DNA from: Impatiens glandulifera
Lineage: Eukaryota; Streptophyta; Magnoliopsida; Ericales; Balsaminaceae
Reading direction: 5' to 3'
Assembly (NCBI RefSeq): GCF_907164915.1
Contig: NC_061870.1
Coordinates: forward strand, 7,277,714 to 7,341,713
Length of the DNA: 64,000 nucleotides
The notes under the pieces are model-generated. The model was not told the DNA's origin, did not search any database, and saw nothing but the letters and a program-made list of their open reading frames with translations. Of this stretch, positions 22,154 through 33,290 are shown piece by piece (the stretch's first letter is position 1; each line of letters begins with the position of its first letter). Both the position numbers and the translations under genes were made by a program.

Positions 22154-22829
22154 TATATAGTCTAATAATTCCATCATTCATTACAACCTCCATTTCTTAT
22201 CAACATACAACTACGGACGGTATTTCTCTTTACTGTGAGTTCGAGCGTATCTCAGACTTTTTGTCGCGACCTGAATCGCATTATGACACTTTTGATGGTG
22301 CTATATGAGCATTTATTTGTCTCATTTTAATCTCAATACATTCAAGGTTTTGTATCTCAATCCCAAAACTATGCTTTAATAAGATATATACATAACATAA
22401 AATACGTAAAATTATTTAACATTGCGTTACACATAACAATATCACCAGAACTATGTGAAACACTGATCTCTTATAACTTGTTACACAAGCATAATCGTTA
22501 AAGGTCGCGACACGAGTTCTTTTAGGTGGGTTTAAGTGTCACCTTTTATTAATCTATTTGAATAATTAAAAAGATAAAGTAACAAAGAAATGTAGTTGGC
22601 TAATAAACTTATGAAGTATAGACCGTTTTCCATAATTTATTGCCGTATATATTTTTTCCTTCCGTAAGCGTAACCTAATAGGACCTATAATCTCTCGTAT
22701 TATATATACATTCTTATCTCAATCTAATAACATTTCTATCTATTCCTTTCCTAGGTCTAAATACCAGGTGGCAACTCTATCAAACCTCACTTTATAATGA
22801 CAGCGCAATCAATTCTATTTCTTAGAGGA
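22154..22829. other. AT-rich spacer, no gene recognised
   Basis: No coding domain, RNA gene or repeat pair is recognised. It precedes the gypsy gag relic and may hold that element's decayed leader. Confidence 0.4.
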
Positions 22830-23631
22830 TGTCGATTTTAGAGTTACAAAGTGAATATCAATTCTTCATGGTTAATGATGAGGAAGACATTATTGAGGAA
22901 ACTTGGTTAAAACAGATTCGAAGGGGGAAATTATAAGGATAATGTTGATTCTCTAAGAGTTGTTTGTAAGAAATCTTTTGATACATTAGTTTTATTTGTT
23001 AAGAACATTGCTGAATAGTAGAAAACATTGCAAACTCAAGGCTTTAACAATGAATGCTCACAATTATTACTAAAGATAGAGTTTCTGGAGATGAAACTAA
23101 TTGTAAATTTTCATTAATGGCTTCTCAAAGAGCTTATATTCCCCATAACCTCAAGATGCCACTTATGGATTAATTCAATGGGAAAAGTGACCCCAAACCC
23201 TACATGAAGATGTTCACAACCACGATGTTTCTATTAAATTTGGGAAACAATACGTTACTTTAGATTTTACCACAATACATAACCAATTCTTCTTCCTTGG
23301 TATCACCAACAAAACATTAGTCACCTATAAATGCTTCATGAAGTTGTCGATTTGTTCATTGAAAGGTTCACCATGCATTTTATGGTGGGCCATTCGATGA
23401 AGAAGATTAGAAAAGTTAAACAAGAAACAAATGAAAAATTTGGAACATATATCAACAGGTGGAAGATTTTATCTCATACTCGCCTCTTGGTTAATAAGAA
23501 AAGACAAATTGAAATTATTATACATGAACTTAATCACCAGTATGACATAAGTCATGTTGTTAGAAAATTCAGGAAATTGAAAGATTTGATGTGTACCTAG
23601 TCTCATTTGAATAACGCTCTAATGAAAGAGG
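22830..23631 (+). pseudogene. Ty3/gypsy gag relic, 5' part
   Basis: Plus-strand fragments read MSILELQSEYQFFMVNDEE, then HNLKMPLMD with FNGKSDPKPYMKMFTTTM. The open frame near 23331-23600 reads FIERFTMHFMVGHSMKK, TNEKFGTYINRWKILS and KRQIEIIIHELNHQY. This is the Ty3/gypsy capsid order (KYNGTxDPxxHLxxF, FxxxF, NESxxxYxxRW). Stops are frequent. It is interrupted at about 23632 by copia element 5 and resumes beyond 27366. Confidence 0.75.
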
Positions 23632-24687
23632 AATTTTCTATAAAATCTTTATTATTTTAAAAACAATTGCAAGAGCTACTCTCTCTCTTATTTTCTTTTT
23701 TTTATTGAGAGTAGCATATATTTTATTTATACTAAACAGAAAAAAACTATTAATTTTCTAATTTAATGAAATTTATTACAAATATTATGTTTTCCTCATT
23801 ATTAAAAATCTTCTGTTTTTCTCATTAATGCAAATCTTTTGTTTCCACATCTATATATATATAATAATGCTTAATTTTTAAAATGTCCGGATTGCCGGGT
23901 CGAGAGATGTGCGTTGACCCGTCCATAAATTTATAACGGTTAAAAATTCTATAGCCATGGTTCGAACTTGCAACCTAATAAAACTTCATATTATTAATTC
24001 AACACCAAATTTGATGAACGCGGAACATTTTAACAATATAAGTTCAACTTTTTAACTAACTAATATATATATATATATATATATATATAATGATGCTTAA
24101 TTTTTAAAGTGTCCGGATTGTCGGGTCGAGAACTGCGGTTAGTTTGAATATATATGTGAGAGTAAATGGATACTTGGGTCGGATTGTTGGTTGACCCGCC
24201 CATAAATTAAAACGGTTAAAAATGCTATAGGCATGGTTCGAACTTGCAACCTAGCAAAACAAGTACAACCCCTTAACCAACTAGCCTAATAATACTTTAT
24301 ATTATAAATTCAACACGAAATTTGATGAACGCGAGACATTTTAATAATATAAGTTTAACTTTTTAACTAACTAATATATATGTAATATATGTATATATAT
24401 ATATAATGATGCTTAATTTTTAAAGTGTCCGGATTGTCGGGTCGAGAGTTATGGTTAATTTGGATATATATGTGAGAATAGATGGATACTTGAGTCGGAT
24501 TGTGGGTTGACCCGCTTATAAATTTAAAACGGTTAAAAATAAAATTTAAAATGCTATAGGTATTTTTATCGTAATTTTTTTCCAGATTTTTTATATTATT
24601 ATTCGTGCAAATCCACGGGATAAATGCTAGTTATTGTAAATCTTCTATTTCTTTGTTACAGTAATAATGGCCAAGAGTAATACAACA
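23632..24687 (-). repeat. 3' LTR of copia element 5, split by a Helitron
   Basis: Segments 23632-23849 and 24631-24687 together match 27091-27365. The outer end is truncated: the match starts at AATTTTCTATAAAATC, whereas the 5' LTR has 38 further bases. Confidence 0.85.
23850..24630 (+). mobile_element. Non-autonomous Helitron inserted in the copia 5 LTR
   Basis: The insertion begins TCTATATATATATAATAATG and ends ATAAATGCTAG, with a short hairpin CGTG-CAAATC-CACG at 24604-24617, ten bases before the end. These are the TC start, 3' hairpin and CTRR end of Helitrons. It sits exactly between A (23849) and T (24631), and the uninterrupted LTR copy at 27053-27365 shows the empty site, so the boundaries are direct. 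Inside, the 5' subterminal block (TA-rich run, then TGCTTAATTTTTAAA, then GTCCGGATTG, then GGGTCGAG) occurs three times, near 23868, 24093 and 24410. No Rep/helicase coding is present. Confidence 0.9.
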
Positions 24688-24699
24688 TTCTGCCCCTTA

Positions 24700-25939
24700 G
24701 TCATGGCGTGGTTCGAGATCCCGAACACCAATCAACCTTGTTCGAACACAAAATTACGACTCACATGGATCTTGACTTTTTATGGTTCGAGCAACCTGTG
24801 TGCCTTACTTCCTTCTTCGATACCAAATAGACAAATGACTAGCTTCTGTCGTCTAACTTTTTTAGGTGGGGAATGATCACCTTGGTGTGCGCTGTACACC
24901 CAAACACACGAAGGTGCGCTAGGAGTGGCTTCATTCTAGTTCACATCTCAAATGGGGTTTTCTTTTGAATAGCTTTGGTTGGGAACCTGGTTGAAAAGAT
25001 AGATTGCATGACGAACTGCCTCCCCCTCGAGGACTGTCATGCTTTTGTAGCAACGACCTAGCCATGACCATCATTGTTCGATTGCGCCTCTCCACCACAC
25101 TATTTTTTTGAGTGGAGTATAGTGTGGTGAATTGTCGTTCTATCCTTACTTCTTCGCCTCCCCTCGAAAAGAATTCACCTCCTCTTCTGGTCACATTCTC
25201 GACCAATTTCTTCGTCTTCTTAAACGAAGAGCATGCTTTGTCCTTTGCTTACAACATATTGAGCCACATCCACATAGAATTATCGTCAACAATCAACATG
25301 AAATATCAATTTCCTCCTGGAATTGTTGGTGTGATTGGCCCACATAAGTCAATGTGCAATAATTCAAGAGACTTTTTCGCTCGAAACTTGGCTTCTAGAG
25401 AAAACAATTATCACGTCTGTTTTGTAAACTAGGCATGTTCGACAAAGCTGTTTTGGAGTTGAAATTTTCGGAACACCAGTAGTTATTTCCTTATTTACGA
25501 GGGACTTTAGTTTTTGGAAGTTAACATGACCAAGACGAGTAAGCCATAACCATGCTGGATTCAAGATTAGCTAAAAGGCAAACCAATTTTTCCAATTTAA
25601 AGAAAATTTGATGTAGTCAATTATGAGTTCATCTCACTTTCATGATAAGGCATGAAGGGTTCATAGCGAAGACATCAAGCTCTTCTCCGTCCATCGCCAC
25701 CCTGTGACCCGTCTCGGTAAGTTGCCCGAGACTCACCATATTACTTTGTAAAGAAGGAATGAAAAAAATCCCTCGAGAAGCCACTTGTCGCCATTTTTGC
25801 ATTCGAACATGATAGAACATTTTCCACAAATTTGTACTATGAAACCGTGTCCTAACTTCACGTTCCCGGTAGTTGCCTCGTCTAGTTCAAAGAACTTCAC
25901 TTTATCGCCAATCATGTGATTGTTGGAGCCGTTGTCCAA
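24700..25939 (-). pseudogene. Copia element 5 protease and integrase (broken)
   Basis: The frame from 25939 starts MDNGSNNHMIG (protease, DNG for DSG) and continues SLQSNMVSLGQLTETGH in another frame. The pre-integrase motif LWLTRLGHVNFQKLKSL is near 25500-25550. The integrase core is degraded: LHIDLCGPI near 25350, VDDNSMWMW near 25270 and NSVVERRNRTMM near 25100. The C-terminal tail (VFGCTAHTK, PHLKKLDDRS, then a VHVSRxFVFEQG-like segment) runs to about 24740 and then meets the polypurine tract. Frames shift repeatedly. Confidence 0.8.
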
Positions 25940-25978
25940 GAACCAAGCATCTTTTGATGTCTCGTCGTTCTTAGCTTC

Positions 25979-27030
25979 TCAAATGTCCGGAGTTAGCTTC
26001 AATTCATTCAACATGACAACATTAATTGGCAGAATCTCCTCCGATATTTCTACAAGAATTGTTGTTTCGACAATGTTCGTGTGGGTAAGGTGTACAACCT
26101 CATTTTGTTTTGCTGGACATTGTGTGGAGTAATGTCCCATCTCGTTGCAATTATAACAACACATGTGACTTTTGTCTCGAGGAGCTCCTTGACCACCCGA
26201 ACCACCTTCTTTGTCTTTATAAAATAGTGCTCCTCAACCTCCTCTCCCTTGGCGTTTTCCTTGAGTTCTACCTCTTCGGCTACTACTTACACTATCCATG
26301 GAATCCTATTTCCATTAGTTCATTGAGTTTTCCCATCATTTTTCAACTATGCCTTCGACTCTTCCTGAGTAAGTAGCACTTGTCCTTCATTTATTCTAGA
26401 GCTTGTGCTTTTCTTTTACGTGCGCTCCTCGAAGGCCTTCAGCCTTCTAACTACTTCCTCGAATGTTAACGTTTCAAGATTTTAAAACTGCTCGATGCCA
26501 GCTACAACATCGATAAACCTTTCCGGCATGGTGTCGAAGAGCTTCTTTACTGTCGCAGCATCATTTAGTGTTTCTCTAAGGCTCGAGTACCTGACCGATA
26601 TGGATGTGAGTCCATCATCATATTGATCAAGAGACTCACTATCATTCATATGCATCTTATCGAACTCAGTCTTCAATGTCTGCAATCGTGCATTCTTCAC
26701 ACGATCTGCGCCGACGAACCTTGTCTTGAGATAGTCTCACACTTTCTTCACCGTCTTTTTATTTGTTACATGCATGAGAAGATCCTCCAAAAGTTCTTGT
26801 AAAAGATACGAACTCACTTACTTATCAAGTCGAGCATCAATCTATGTGCCTTCTACTGACTCGACTGCCTCCCACACTCCTTGGTCCTTCATCATAGCTT
26901 GTACATGAATCACTCAACTCATGTAATTCGTGTGTGTTAGTTACGGATAGTGCTTATGCCATTATTTTGCTGCGCCCCTGATCATTCTGCATCCTTCAAC
27001 ATTTGATCTTTCTAGATGATTTTTGGCATT
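25979..27030 (-). pseudogene. Copia element 5 gag (broken)
   Basis: From near 27030 the minus strand reads MNAKNHLERSNVEG, then frameshifted KDQGVWEAVESVEGT and LKTRFVGADRVKNARLQTLK. The open part 26700-26482 reads LQTLKTEFDKMHMNDSESL and MPERFIDVVAGIEQF. The nucleocapsid part (26164-25979) has an intact zinc knuckle CYNCNEMGHYSTQC. Stops between about 27000 and 26700 and at 26480 disrupt it. Confidence 0.8.
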
Positions 27031-27038
27031 CATTTGAT

Positions 27039-27050
27039 GCTCTGATACCA
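27039..27050 (-). other. Primer binding site (initiator-Met tRNA), copia element 5
   Basis: The minus strand reads TGGTATCAGAGC two bases from the LTR. Confidence 0.9.
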
Positions 27051-27052
27051 AA

Positions 27053-27365
27053 TGTTGGCCTAGGGAGAGAATCACTCAAAAACATATAGAAATTTTCTAT
27101 AAAATCTTTCATATTTTAAAATCAAATACAAGAGTTACTCTCTCTATTATTTTCTTTTTTTATTGAGAGCATCATACATTTTATTTATACTAAATAGAAA
27201 AAAACTCTTAATTTTCTAATTTAATGAAATTTATTGCAAATATTTTGTTTTCCTCATTCTTACAAATCTTCCGTTTTCCACATTAATACAGATTTTCTGT
27301 TTCCATATTATTGAAAATCTTATATTTCTTTGTAAGAGTTGTAACGGGCCAAGAGTAATGCAACA
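27053..27365 (-). repeat. 5' LTR of copia element 5
   Basis: 313 bp bounded by TG and CA (plus strand TGTTGGCCTAGGG to ATGCAACA). It gives the empty-site sequence for the Helitron in the other LTR. Confidence 0.88.
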
Positions 27366-27960
27366 AAGATTAGTGAAATGAGTGAATTTTGTATCCTATG
27401 CATGGGAGATGAGTACTGAACCAACAAACACTGATTTTATGGGAAAAAGATTCAAATTTAATGAACCTAGTTCTAAACCAAATAATACACCAACACTAGT
27501 TGATTGACTACCCCAACGTAATGATGAATTGGACATGAGTTTGGACAAGGTTTTGCAAACATCATGAAAAAAGAGGTTGATTGAAAATTTGATTCCTTCA
27601 AATATTATACAAGATTTGGGAAAATTGGAAACCATACATGTGAATATCATTAGATGAAAGGTCACCCCATGGACTATTATGTTATATTAAGGGCTAGGAT
27701 AAGAGTTTGATTGGCAATAAAACTCTTTCGAAGCCAAATGTGAATAAGTGAACATTATTTAAAATGATTAGTATAAATTCAACCACAAAAACTTTTGGAT
27801 ATAATTATAGATCAAGATCACATGCTTAGTATGGTTGACTTCAAGGACGACAAAGAGAAAGATTCAATTTGCGAAGATGCCGATAGATTTTGGGAAGAGG
27901 ATAATGATGATGAGATTTCATTTACAAAGTTTTAGAGAAATTAATCCTACATGTAGGGTA
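27366..27960 (+). pseudogene. Ty3/gypsy gag relic, 3' part
   Basis: Shifted plus-strand frames read MSLDKVLQTSxKKRLIENL and, further on, a degraded YH/GH knuckle region (KVTPWTIMLY for KGHPxDxCxxL) and EFDW. Near 27840-27940 they give MVDFKDDKEKDSICEDADRF. The first matches the gypsy gag C-terminal segment (SLxExxxTxLxxGLIxPL) that would follow 22830-23631, so copia 5 split this gag. Degenerate; moderate confidence. Confidence 0.5.
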
Positions 27961-28329
27961 TCGATAACTAGCTAAAACTTAAGAAGACAATTATGAGTTC
28001 CATATAGAAGGACATAACAGAAGAAAGGGTTGAGTCAAAGCTGATGAGTCAAGAGCGCACAAAGGGGAGACGTGCTTTTACTTAATATGAATTAAACCAA
28101 TGTCAGAAACTTCATTTGTGAGTTGTTAATTATTTGATAACATTGAAATAACTTATTGATTGTATCGAGAAAGCCTAGTATTTTTTTAACACAACGCGTG
28201 AAGAAAAGTTCAGAAATAGGGTTAATGACAAAGATTTCTGGGATATTAGATCGAATCATACAAAGGCATTATATATTTCTATCTCGATGGTAGGAAATAA
28301 TATCTCCATGCTACTTGTCTAAAAAAGAT
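27961..28329. other. Spacer, probably decayed gypsy sequence
   Basis: No domain recognised. It lies between the gypsy relic and a copia LTR-like segment. Confidence 0.35.
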
Positions 28330-28555
28330 AAATAAGAGACATGAGTATCAACAAAGAAAACACACAAATAACAGAAAATTTACGTGGAAATCAAAACGAA
28401 AAAAAAGCCTAAGAGAAAATTTTTCGTTATGTTGTCAATAAGAGATTATAACTTAGAGAGGGAGAGAAGAATAATGGTTGATATTGTGTATATTTTATAT
28501 TATAAATAAGACCATATATTTAAGAATGCTAAATTTAGTAATGGGGAGCCTAGGT
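28330..28555 (-). repeat. LTR-like segment of copia relic F
   Basis: The minus strand contains TTTCCACGTAAATTTTCTG and a following T-rich R/U5-like stretch, as in many copia LTRs, and it lies directly downstream of a copia RNase H on that strand. No partner copy exists in the window, so borders are approximate. Confidence 0.4.
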
Positions 28556-28559
28556 CACC

Positions 28560-29138
28560 ATATTAATATGATTATTATTAGTACGTCACGTGGAGTAATT
28601 GCATCACGTATAAAATGATATCGCACATCAATGTGCTTAGTTCTTTCATGGAATAATACTTTTTAGAAAAATATCATTTTGACTATCACAAAAGACTTTC
28701 TATATCTATAAATCATTCTTGAGTTCTCTAAATAGGTCTTTCAACCTAATAACTTCTTTATAAGCATCTATAATGACCATGTATTCTACCTCGGTAATAG
28801 ACAATACGATTGTACTCTATAGAGTAGCTTTCTAATTAATTTCTCATATATCAATACAAAAAGAAAACATATGAGCGATCTTCTTTTGTCATGATTTCTA
28901 GCAAAATCAGAGTCGACATAACCGAAAACTCCATCTTTAGTCCTCCTAAACTCTAGGTGAACATCCGTTAAACTTCTTAAATACTGTAAGATCCACAAAA
29001 CTGATCTCCAATGCTCTCTACTATAATTTGTCATGTATCTGCTAACTGCATTAACTAATCAAGTCAAATCTAATCGAGTACAACCCATTGCATACATAAG
29101 TAAACCAATGGCAATGAAATATAGATCTTATAATATAT
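28560..29138 (-). pseudogene. Copia RNase H relic F, cut by element D
   Basis: The minus strand reads MTNYSREHWRSVLWILQYLR, FGYVDSDFARNHDKRRSL (the SDxxG-x-D-x-RRS RNase H motif) and, after frameshifts, KHIDVRYHFIRDAI near 28590-28640. It is the 3' part of a copia pol. The upstream part would lie beyond the outer end of element D's LTR at 29139, so D probably inserted into it. Confidence 0.75.
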
Positions 29139-29376
29139 TGTTAGCATCGGGTACAATAATAGTAGGGGGTTGAATATTCTTGAACTAATAATCACTTTAA
29201 ATTATATTTTAATCATGTTAGAGATGAAAATTTGTTTCTCTTCTTCAAAAATCTTCGCAAACTCTTGAACGGATTCAAGTGTGAAATTTCTTGCTCGTTT
29301 TGAAGCGGCAAATAAACGATTACAAGATGTAGAAAAGAAATAACACAAGGAGTTTTATAGATGTTATGAGATAAAA

Positions 29377-29389
29377 CTCCTATGTCACC
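29377..29389 (-). promoter_or_regulatory. Conserved GGTGACRTAGGAG leader block, element D
   Basis: The minus strand reads GGTGACATAGGAG followed by TTTTATCTC and AACATCTATAAAA, matching the block in the LTRs of A, B and C. The hairpin seen upstream in those LTRs is degraded here. Confidence 0.6.
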
Positions 29390-29702
29390 CATTATTATGT
29401 TTCAAGAAGGTGTTTCACTAGAAGACTTTGATTCGTATAACAACTACACATACCCAGTTAGACAACTTACAACTAATTGTTTCTGAAATTTTAGCTAACA
29501 CTCTGTTGAATAGATACAGTCCTGTTCAACTTACACTACTGAAATTATACTCAGGTAGTATAGTAATCTTAGAGAGAGTAAATCACAACAATTAGCAAAA
29601 AAAGAATTCATAATACGGAAGTTCAGGAAGAAAGTGCTGAGAGATTAAGAGTTTAGTGTGTAGAGAGCGAGAAACAAGATATTCGTCGTTGTACTCTGAT
29701 CA

Positions 29703-29730
29703 CTTTTTATATTGAAGTGTAGCAACGGTC
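29703..29730 (-). promoter_or_regulatory. LTR core promoter of element D (GACCGTTG - 11 bp - TATA)
   Basis: On the minus strand GACCGTTG (29730-29723) is followed after 11 bp by TATAAAAAG (29711-29703). Four other LTR copies from different families have the same arrangement with 11-12 bp spacing. Confidence 0.7.
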
Positions 29731-29984
29731 GAATGTTTATCTTGGATATGTGTCAGCTTTCCATTAGACGTACGTCAGGTATATGTGAACGTACATAAGA
29801 ATATATCCATTGGATCGTGGCGTACCGGATTGTACTGTAGAATATTCGGTAGAACGTGGTGTACTAGAATGTACAATACATGATAAAGAAATAATTTAGT
29901 ACGTGGAAGTTAAGCGTATAAAGTTGACTTGGCAAACGTCTAATAACGAACGTTGTTGTTTGCTTATGCTGATGAGTCATGCAG

Positions 29985-30345
29985 ATAAGATGGACACTTC
30001 TTCAGATTTCTACTCATACTTCTTCATACTAGAGCGTTTGATGAGTAGAGACATCTGCTCGCGCACTTCTTCAGACCAGATCGTCTAATGAAGTGAGATG
30101 TATGATCGCGATTCTTCAGACTAACACGTCTGTTGAAGAAATATGTCTTCTCGTACACTTCTTTAGACCAGAGTGTCTGTTGATGTGAGACGCATGCTCG
30201 CGCACTTCTTTAAAGTAGAGAGTCTGTTGAAGTGAGACGTCTGCTCGCGCACTTCTTCAGACTAGAGCATCTGTTGAAGCAAGACGTCTTCTCGCGCTTC
30301 TTTAGATTAACACGTCTTTTGAAGCAAGATGTCTTCTCGCATACG
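29985..30345 (-). repeat. Hairpin minisatellite in element D LTR (about 6 x 60 bp)
   Basis: Units contain ACTTCTTCAGACTAGAGC, GTCTGTTGAAG and AGACGTCTGCTCGCGC. The CTTC-TCAGAC and GTCTG-TTGAAG halves are near inverted repeats, so each unit can fold. Copies have diverged, which makes open frames across the array meaningless. Confidence 0.75.
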
Positions 30346-30599
30346 TACCTACGCAAAGACAATTTACACAACTTAGTTTTGTTCATGAACACATCATTAA
30401 AACTATGTCGTATTGATTTAAACTAATTCACCTTAGTTCATTTAAATCAATTAAAAAAATTTCCTTAATTAATTATTTCTATAATAATTAATTTTCCTTC
30501 TTCTTTATTTAACTTAATCCAACAATTTCCCTCTTTTTGATGATATTAAAACTAAGTTAAAATTAGGCAATAAATAGTGAATAAGAACTTTGTATAAAT

Positions 30600-32700
30600 A
30601 TGAAAAATATAAGATATATAAGGTTTGAGATTCCCCCTATTAATTATGGATAGAGATATTTTCCCCAGCCTCGACGACCTCTTCCACGATCTGCACCTTG
30701 GCCATCTCCTCGGCTACCTCCTCGTCCTTCTCTATCTGGCTTCCTTCAGGAACGAGTGCCCCGAGCGGAAGTTCCCTCTCAATTGTTACCTTCCCCTTTT
30801 TAACATTATCAAGAGCATGGGCATCAACTTTGGCAACTTCAGCAGCTTCATCTTCTTCAGCTTGGAAGCGTTGAGAAACTGCGTCGGCATATTTGATTCA
30901 CTCTACTTCTACTGTTTTGAGGGATTTAGATATTTCGAGCATCTGATGGGTGAATATACCCATTGAATACTTTGTCTCATTGTGCAAATGGAAGGCGGTC
31001 GAGATCAAGGTTGACTGCATCATGGTCATCTGGTTTCTTATCATGGAAACTTCACCCAAAGTCCCGCTAACTCTTTGATTGCATTACCTTGAGCTAGGGC
31101 TGCATTAGTAGTAGATTTTGCGTTCGAGGAGGTTCGCTCTTCCAGAATCTCCAACTTATTCAAATTGTATTAATTCTCTATTGTATTGGCGCAAGAGCTT
31201 ACATAATAAAGTTCCGGACATTGAGGGTTTAGGGGAATGATGGGCTGAAGAGACGATGTGGGAACCAGTTGGGACAGAGTAAAGAGGGGAGGGAGGAAAT
31301 CTTACCTCAATAGAAGACTTTTCTGGTTCTTTAGCGGGAGATGAGTCTCTAGGCACATTTATCATAACTAGAGACTCATTGTTTTCTCCTTCAATCTCAG
31401 CGTGCAGATCCCTGATAAATTCATTAGAACTAAGAGATTTATCGGAGATGGATTTCTTGGACGTAGAGAGAGCAGAACGTTTGGACTTAAGGGAAGATCA
31501 CCTTTCCCTAGACGTTTCCTTGTCTGATGAGATTGTTTCAGACGTGGTCCTATTAGAGACATGAGCTAAGTGCAGCTCAGTAGTCGTGCAGGGCTCCTTC
31601 TTAGAAAATGAATTATGCTCAGACGGGGTCAACTGTTCAGGAGTAGAGGAAGTCTCCTTCTCTGCAACTTTTAAGACCGAATCCTCAACAATAAAGGAGA
31701 CTTGCTTATGCTCAACAGATTGAGACAACACCTTCTCAGCAGACAGAAGAATAATTTGTTGCTCTTCAGATTCAGGGAGCTAAACTCAAAAGAGTGAAGA
31801 GCCGCCTACTCTTTAACTAATGAAGTCTATTACTACTCAGGAGTGAGAAGATCTTGAACACGAATCTCCTCAACAGACCGAGCAGGAGGAGACTGTAAAT
31901 TTTCAATGAATATCAGCTCCTCTTTAGCATCCGAGCTATTTAGCTCAACATTGGGCGCATTCTTACGCAGTTCATCAGTTTTGAACGACTCTGTGCCATG
32001 AAGAAAGTACATAGTTGTTGAGCTATATGAGTCCATGATTAATTGCAGACGGCTGTTAACCTTGTCTTCTACCTCATCCGTTCTCTCTAAAGGATTATAG
32101 TTGGCCTCCTTTTGGTTGATGATTGGGAATAAGGCACGCCGTCTAGCGACTACAGCAATGAGCTCTCTTCGTTTGAGAGCCTCATTAACATCCTGGATGT
32201 GGGTCCAAGTGAGGACCGATTTCTTCAACTTAAGTTGCGCCTTCTACTACTTACATACATTTGTACCCTAAATAACTTCATTGAACTTTGTATGAAGTCT
32301 TATGCTGCACCATTAGTCAAAAGATTATATTCTCTAAGAGGAAATTGTCTCAACATCCTCTATGATGAGGTCAAGAGTTTACTACAAATTCGAGAGAGAT
32401 TCGGGAATGTCATCAATAACCAATGGTCCTTTACCCTTACCTATAACTTCAACAATCTTGGGACCTAGGGCAGGTTCTTTGAAGACGATACCCTGTGCAG
32501 CTTGAATCTATCTTACTATGGCTGCTAGAGAAAGCTGGATACGAGAACTTCTTCCTTCAAAGAAACAACTTCAAGTTAAGAGGTAACAGTCAGTTCTTCA
32601 ATAGGAATCTGAACAACTGTTGTCTTGGCAACCAGACCAGCAACTTCAGCAGCCGCTGATGCTGCAGGAGAGACAACAACGTCCCCTACAGGTCTTTCTT
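30600..32700 (-). pseudogene. Element D accessory (post-pol) ORF, coiled-coil type, broken
   Basis: Minus-strand reading from 32700 gives short open pieces: PVGDVVVSPAASAAAEVA, then FKEPALGPKIVEVIGKGKG. The longest piece (32228-31833) has VLTWTHIQDVNEALKRRELI, then RRALFPIINQKEANYNPLE and a Glu/Lys-rich helix. Ser/Thr/Glu-rich low complexity follows (31731-31160), then KYADAVSQRFQAEEDEAAEV and a Glu/Arg-rich tail near 30800-30650. The order (EP...PKxVEVIGK, WxxxxxxxEALKRxELxxxxxxxxxxFPI, coiled coil, QRFQAEE) matches the plus-strand ORF of element B. Its function is unknown; relatives are sometimes called env-like by position only. Stops are numerous. Confidence 0.7.
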
Positions 32701-33275
32701 TGTTAGAAAAATTAAGGAAGTTAATTTTAACCGGCCAAAGAACTTAATCAAACTCAATATTCTTGTGCAGGTACAGATCAAGCCGCATCATATCGGCTGA
32801 AGTACATGATTAAATGATCCGGTCATAAGTCTATAAAACCGGCTAAACTCCTCAACCGGATCGGCTAGCAAAAGCTGATTCATCCGGTTGACTCTCTCGT
32901 ATTGAAGATCATAAAGTTAAACAGAAAGATATGAAAAGTGGTGAATCTGATAAAATGACGTAATATGACGACATAGAGATATCTCGAAAATACAAAAGAA
33001 GATAAGATCTGGATCAGAAACATGCAACGAAAACAATGATGAAACTGGTTATCCAACTCTACAAGTAACCTCTGATTCAGGCGGCTGACTTGGTGCATGC
33101 ATGCCATGTGTCAAAAATACAAGCCGACCTAAGTGCATGACTGCCAAGTGTCCGAATGACAAAGCGTGCACGCAACCTCTAAACCGGATCGGCGTGGCTT
33201 CAAATGACCAATCAAGCGGAGAGAGAAAATTATGACCGTTGTCATATTTTCTCTATAAATAGAAGCACACGGTGC
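32701..33275 (+). repeat. Truncated LTR fragment of the element C family with promoter
   Basis: It starts TGTTAGAAAAATTAAGG and tracks the 5' LTR of element C (56057-56660): GTGCAGGTACAGATCAA, ATGACGTAATATGACGA versus ATGACGTAACATGACGA, and TGCATGACTGCCAAGTGT. It also has the CCAAT, GACCGTTG and TATA series. It stops just after the expected transcription start, so the R/U5 half is missing, and is joined to the accessory ORF of element B. Confidence 0.75.
33208..33261 (+). promoter_or_regulatory. CCAAT - GACCGTTG - TATA promoter directing into the element B ORF
   Basis: CCAAT at 33208-33212, GACCGTTG at 33234-33241 and TATAAATA at 33254-33261, with 21-bp and 12-bp spacers. An ATG at 33291, 29 bp past the TATA, opens the element B accessory frame. 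A transcription start 25-35 bp past TATA would fall on or just before this ATG, leaving almost no leader, so a downstream ATG may be used. Confidence 0.65.
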
Positions 33276-33290
33276 CGAAGAAACATACGC

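Larger units (their letters stand above)
23632..27365 (-). mobile_element. Copia element 5, lacks RT/RNase H, nested in the gypsy relic
   Basis: The right (5') LTR is 27053-27365. The left (3') LTR is 23632-24687, interrupted by a Helitron and missing about 40 bp at its outer edge. Primer site at 27039-27050. The interior, on the minus strand, has gag, zinc knuckle, protease, pre-integrase and a broken integrase, then passes directly from the integrase C-terminal tail to the polypurine tract (minus strand CTAAGGGGCAGAA, 24688-24700). Reverse transcriptase and RNase H are deleted. Gypsy gag sequence lies on both sides, so it inserted into that older element. Confidence 0.85.
29139..30524 (-). 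repeat. 3' LTR of element D
   Basis: TG...CA bounded: minus strand TGTTGGATTAAGTTAAAT to GATGCTAACA. It contains a hairpin minisatellite (29985-30345), a promoter with GACCGTTG 11 bp before TATAAAAAG, and a GGTGACATAGGAG block, in that order in element orientation. Confidence 0.8.
29139..32700 (-). mobile_element. Element D, Sirevirus-like copia: 3' LTR and accessory ORF only
   Basis: A 1386-bp LTR (29139-30524) is preceded on the minus strand by the tract ATCATCAAAAAGAGGGAAAT (30525-30544), the Sirevirus/Maximus-type polypurine tract. Upstream of it lies a 2.1 kb accessory coding region. Gag and pol are missing; the element is cut at 32700, where an LTR fragment of another family begins (TGTTAGAAAAATTAAGG). 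The long LTR, tract sequence and post-pol coding region support a Sirevirus-like assignment. Confidence 0.75.

Noticed and set aside
24061..24090. (TA)n run as an independent microsatellite feature
   Set aside because: It is part of the repeated 5' block of the Helitron.
30210..30426. Short repetitive open frames on both strands (FFRLTRLLKQDVF-like)
   Set aside because: They arise from the hairpin minisatellite in the LTR of element D.
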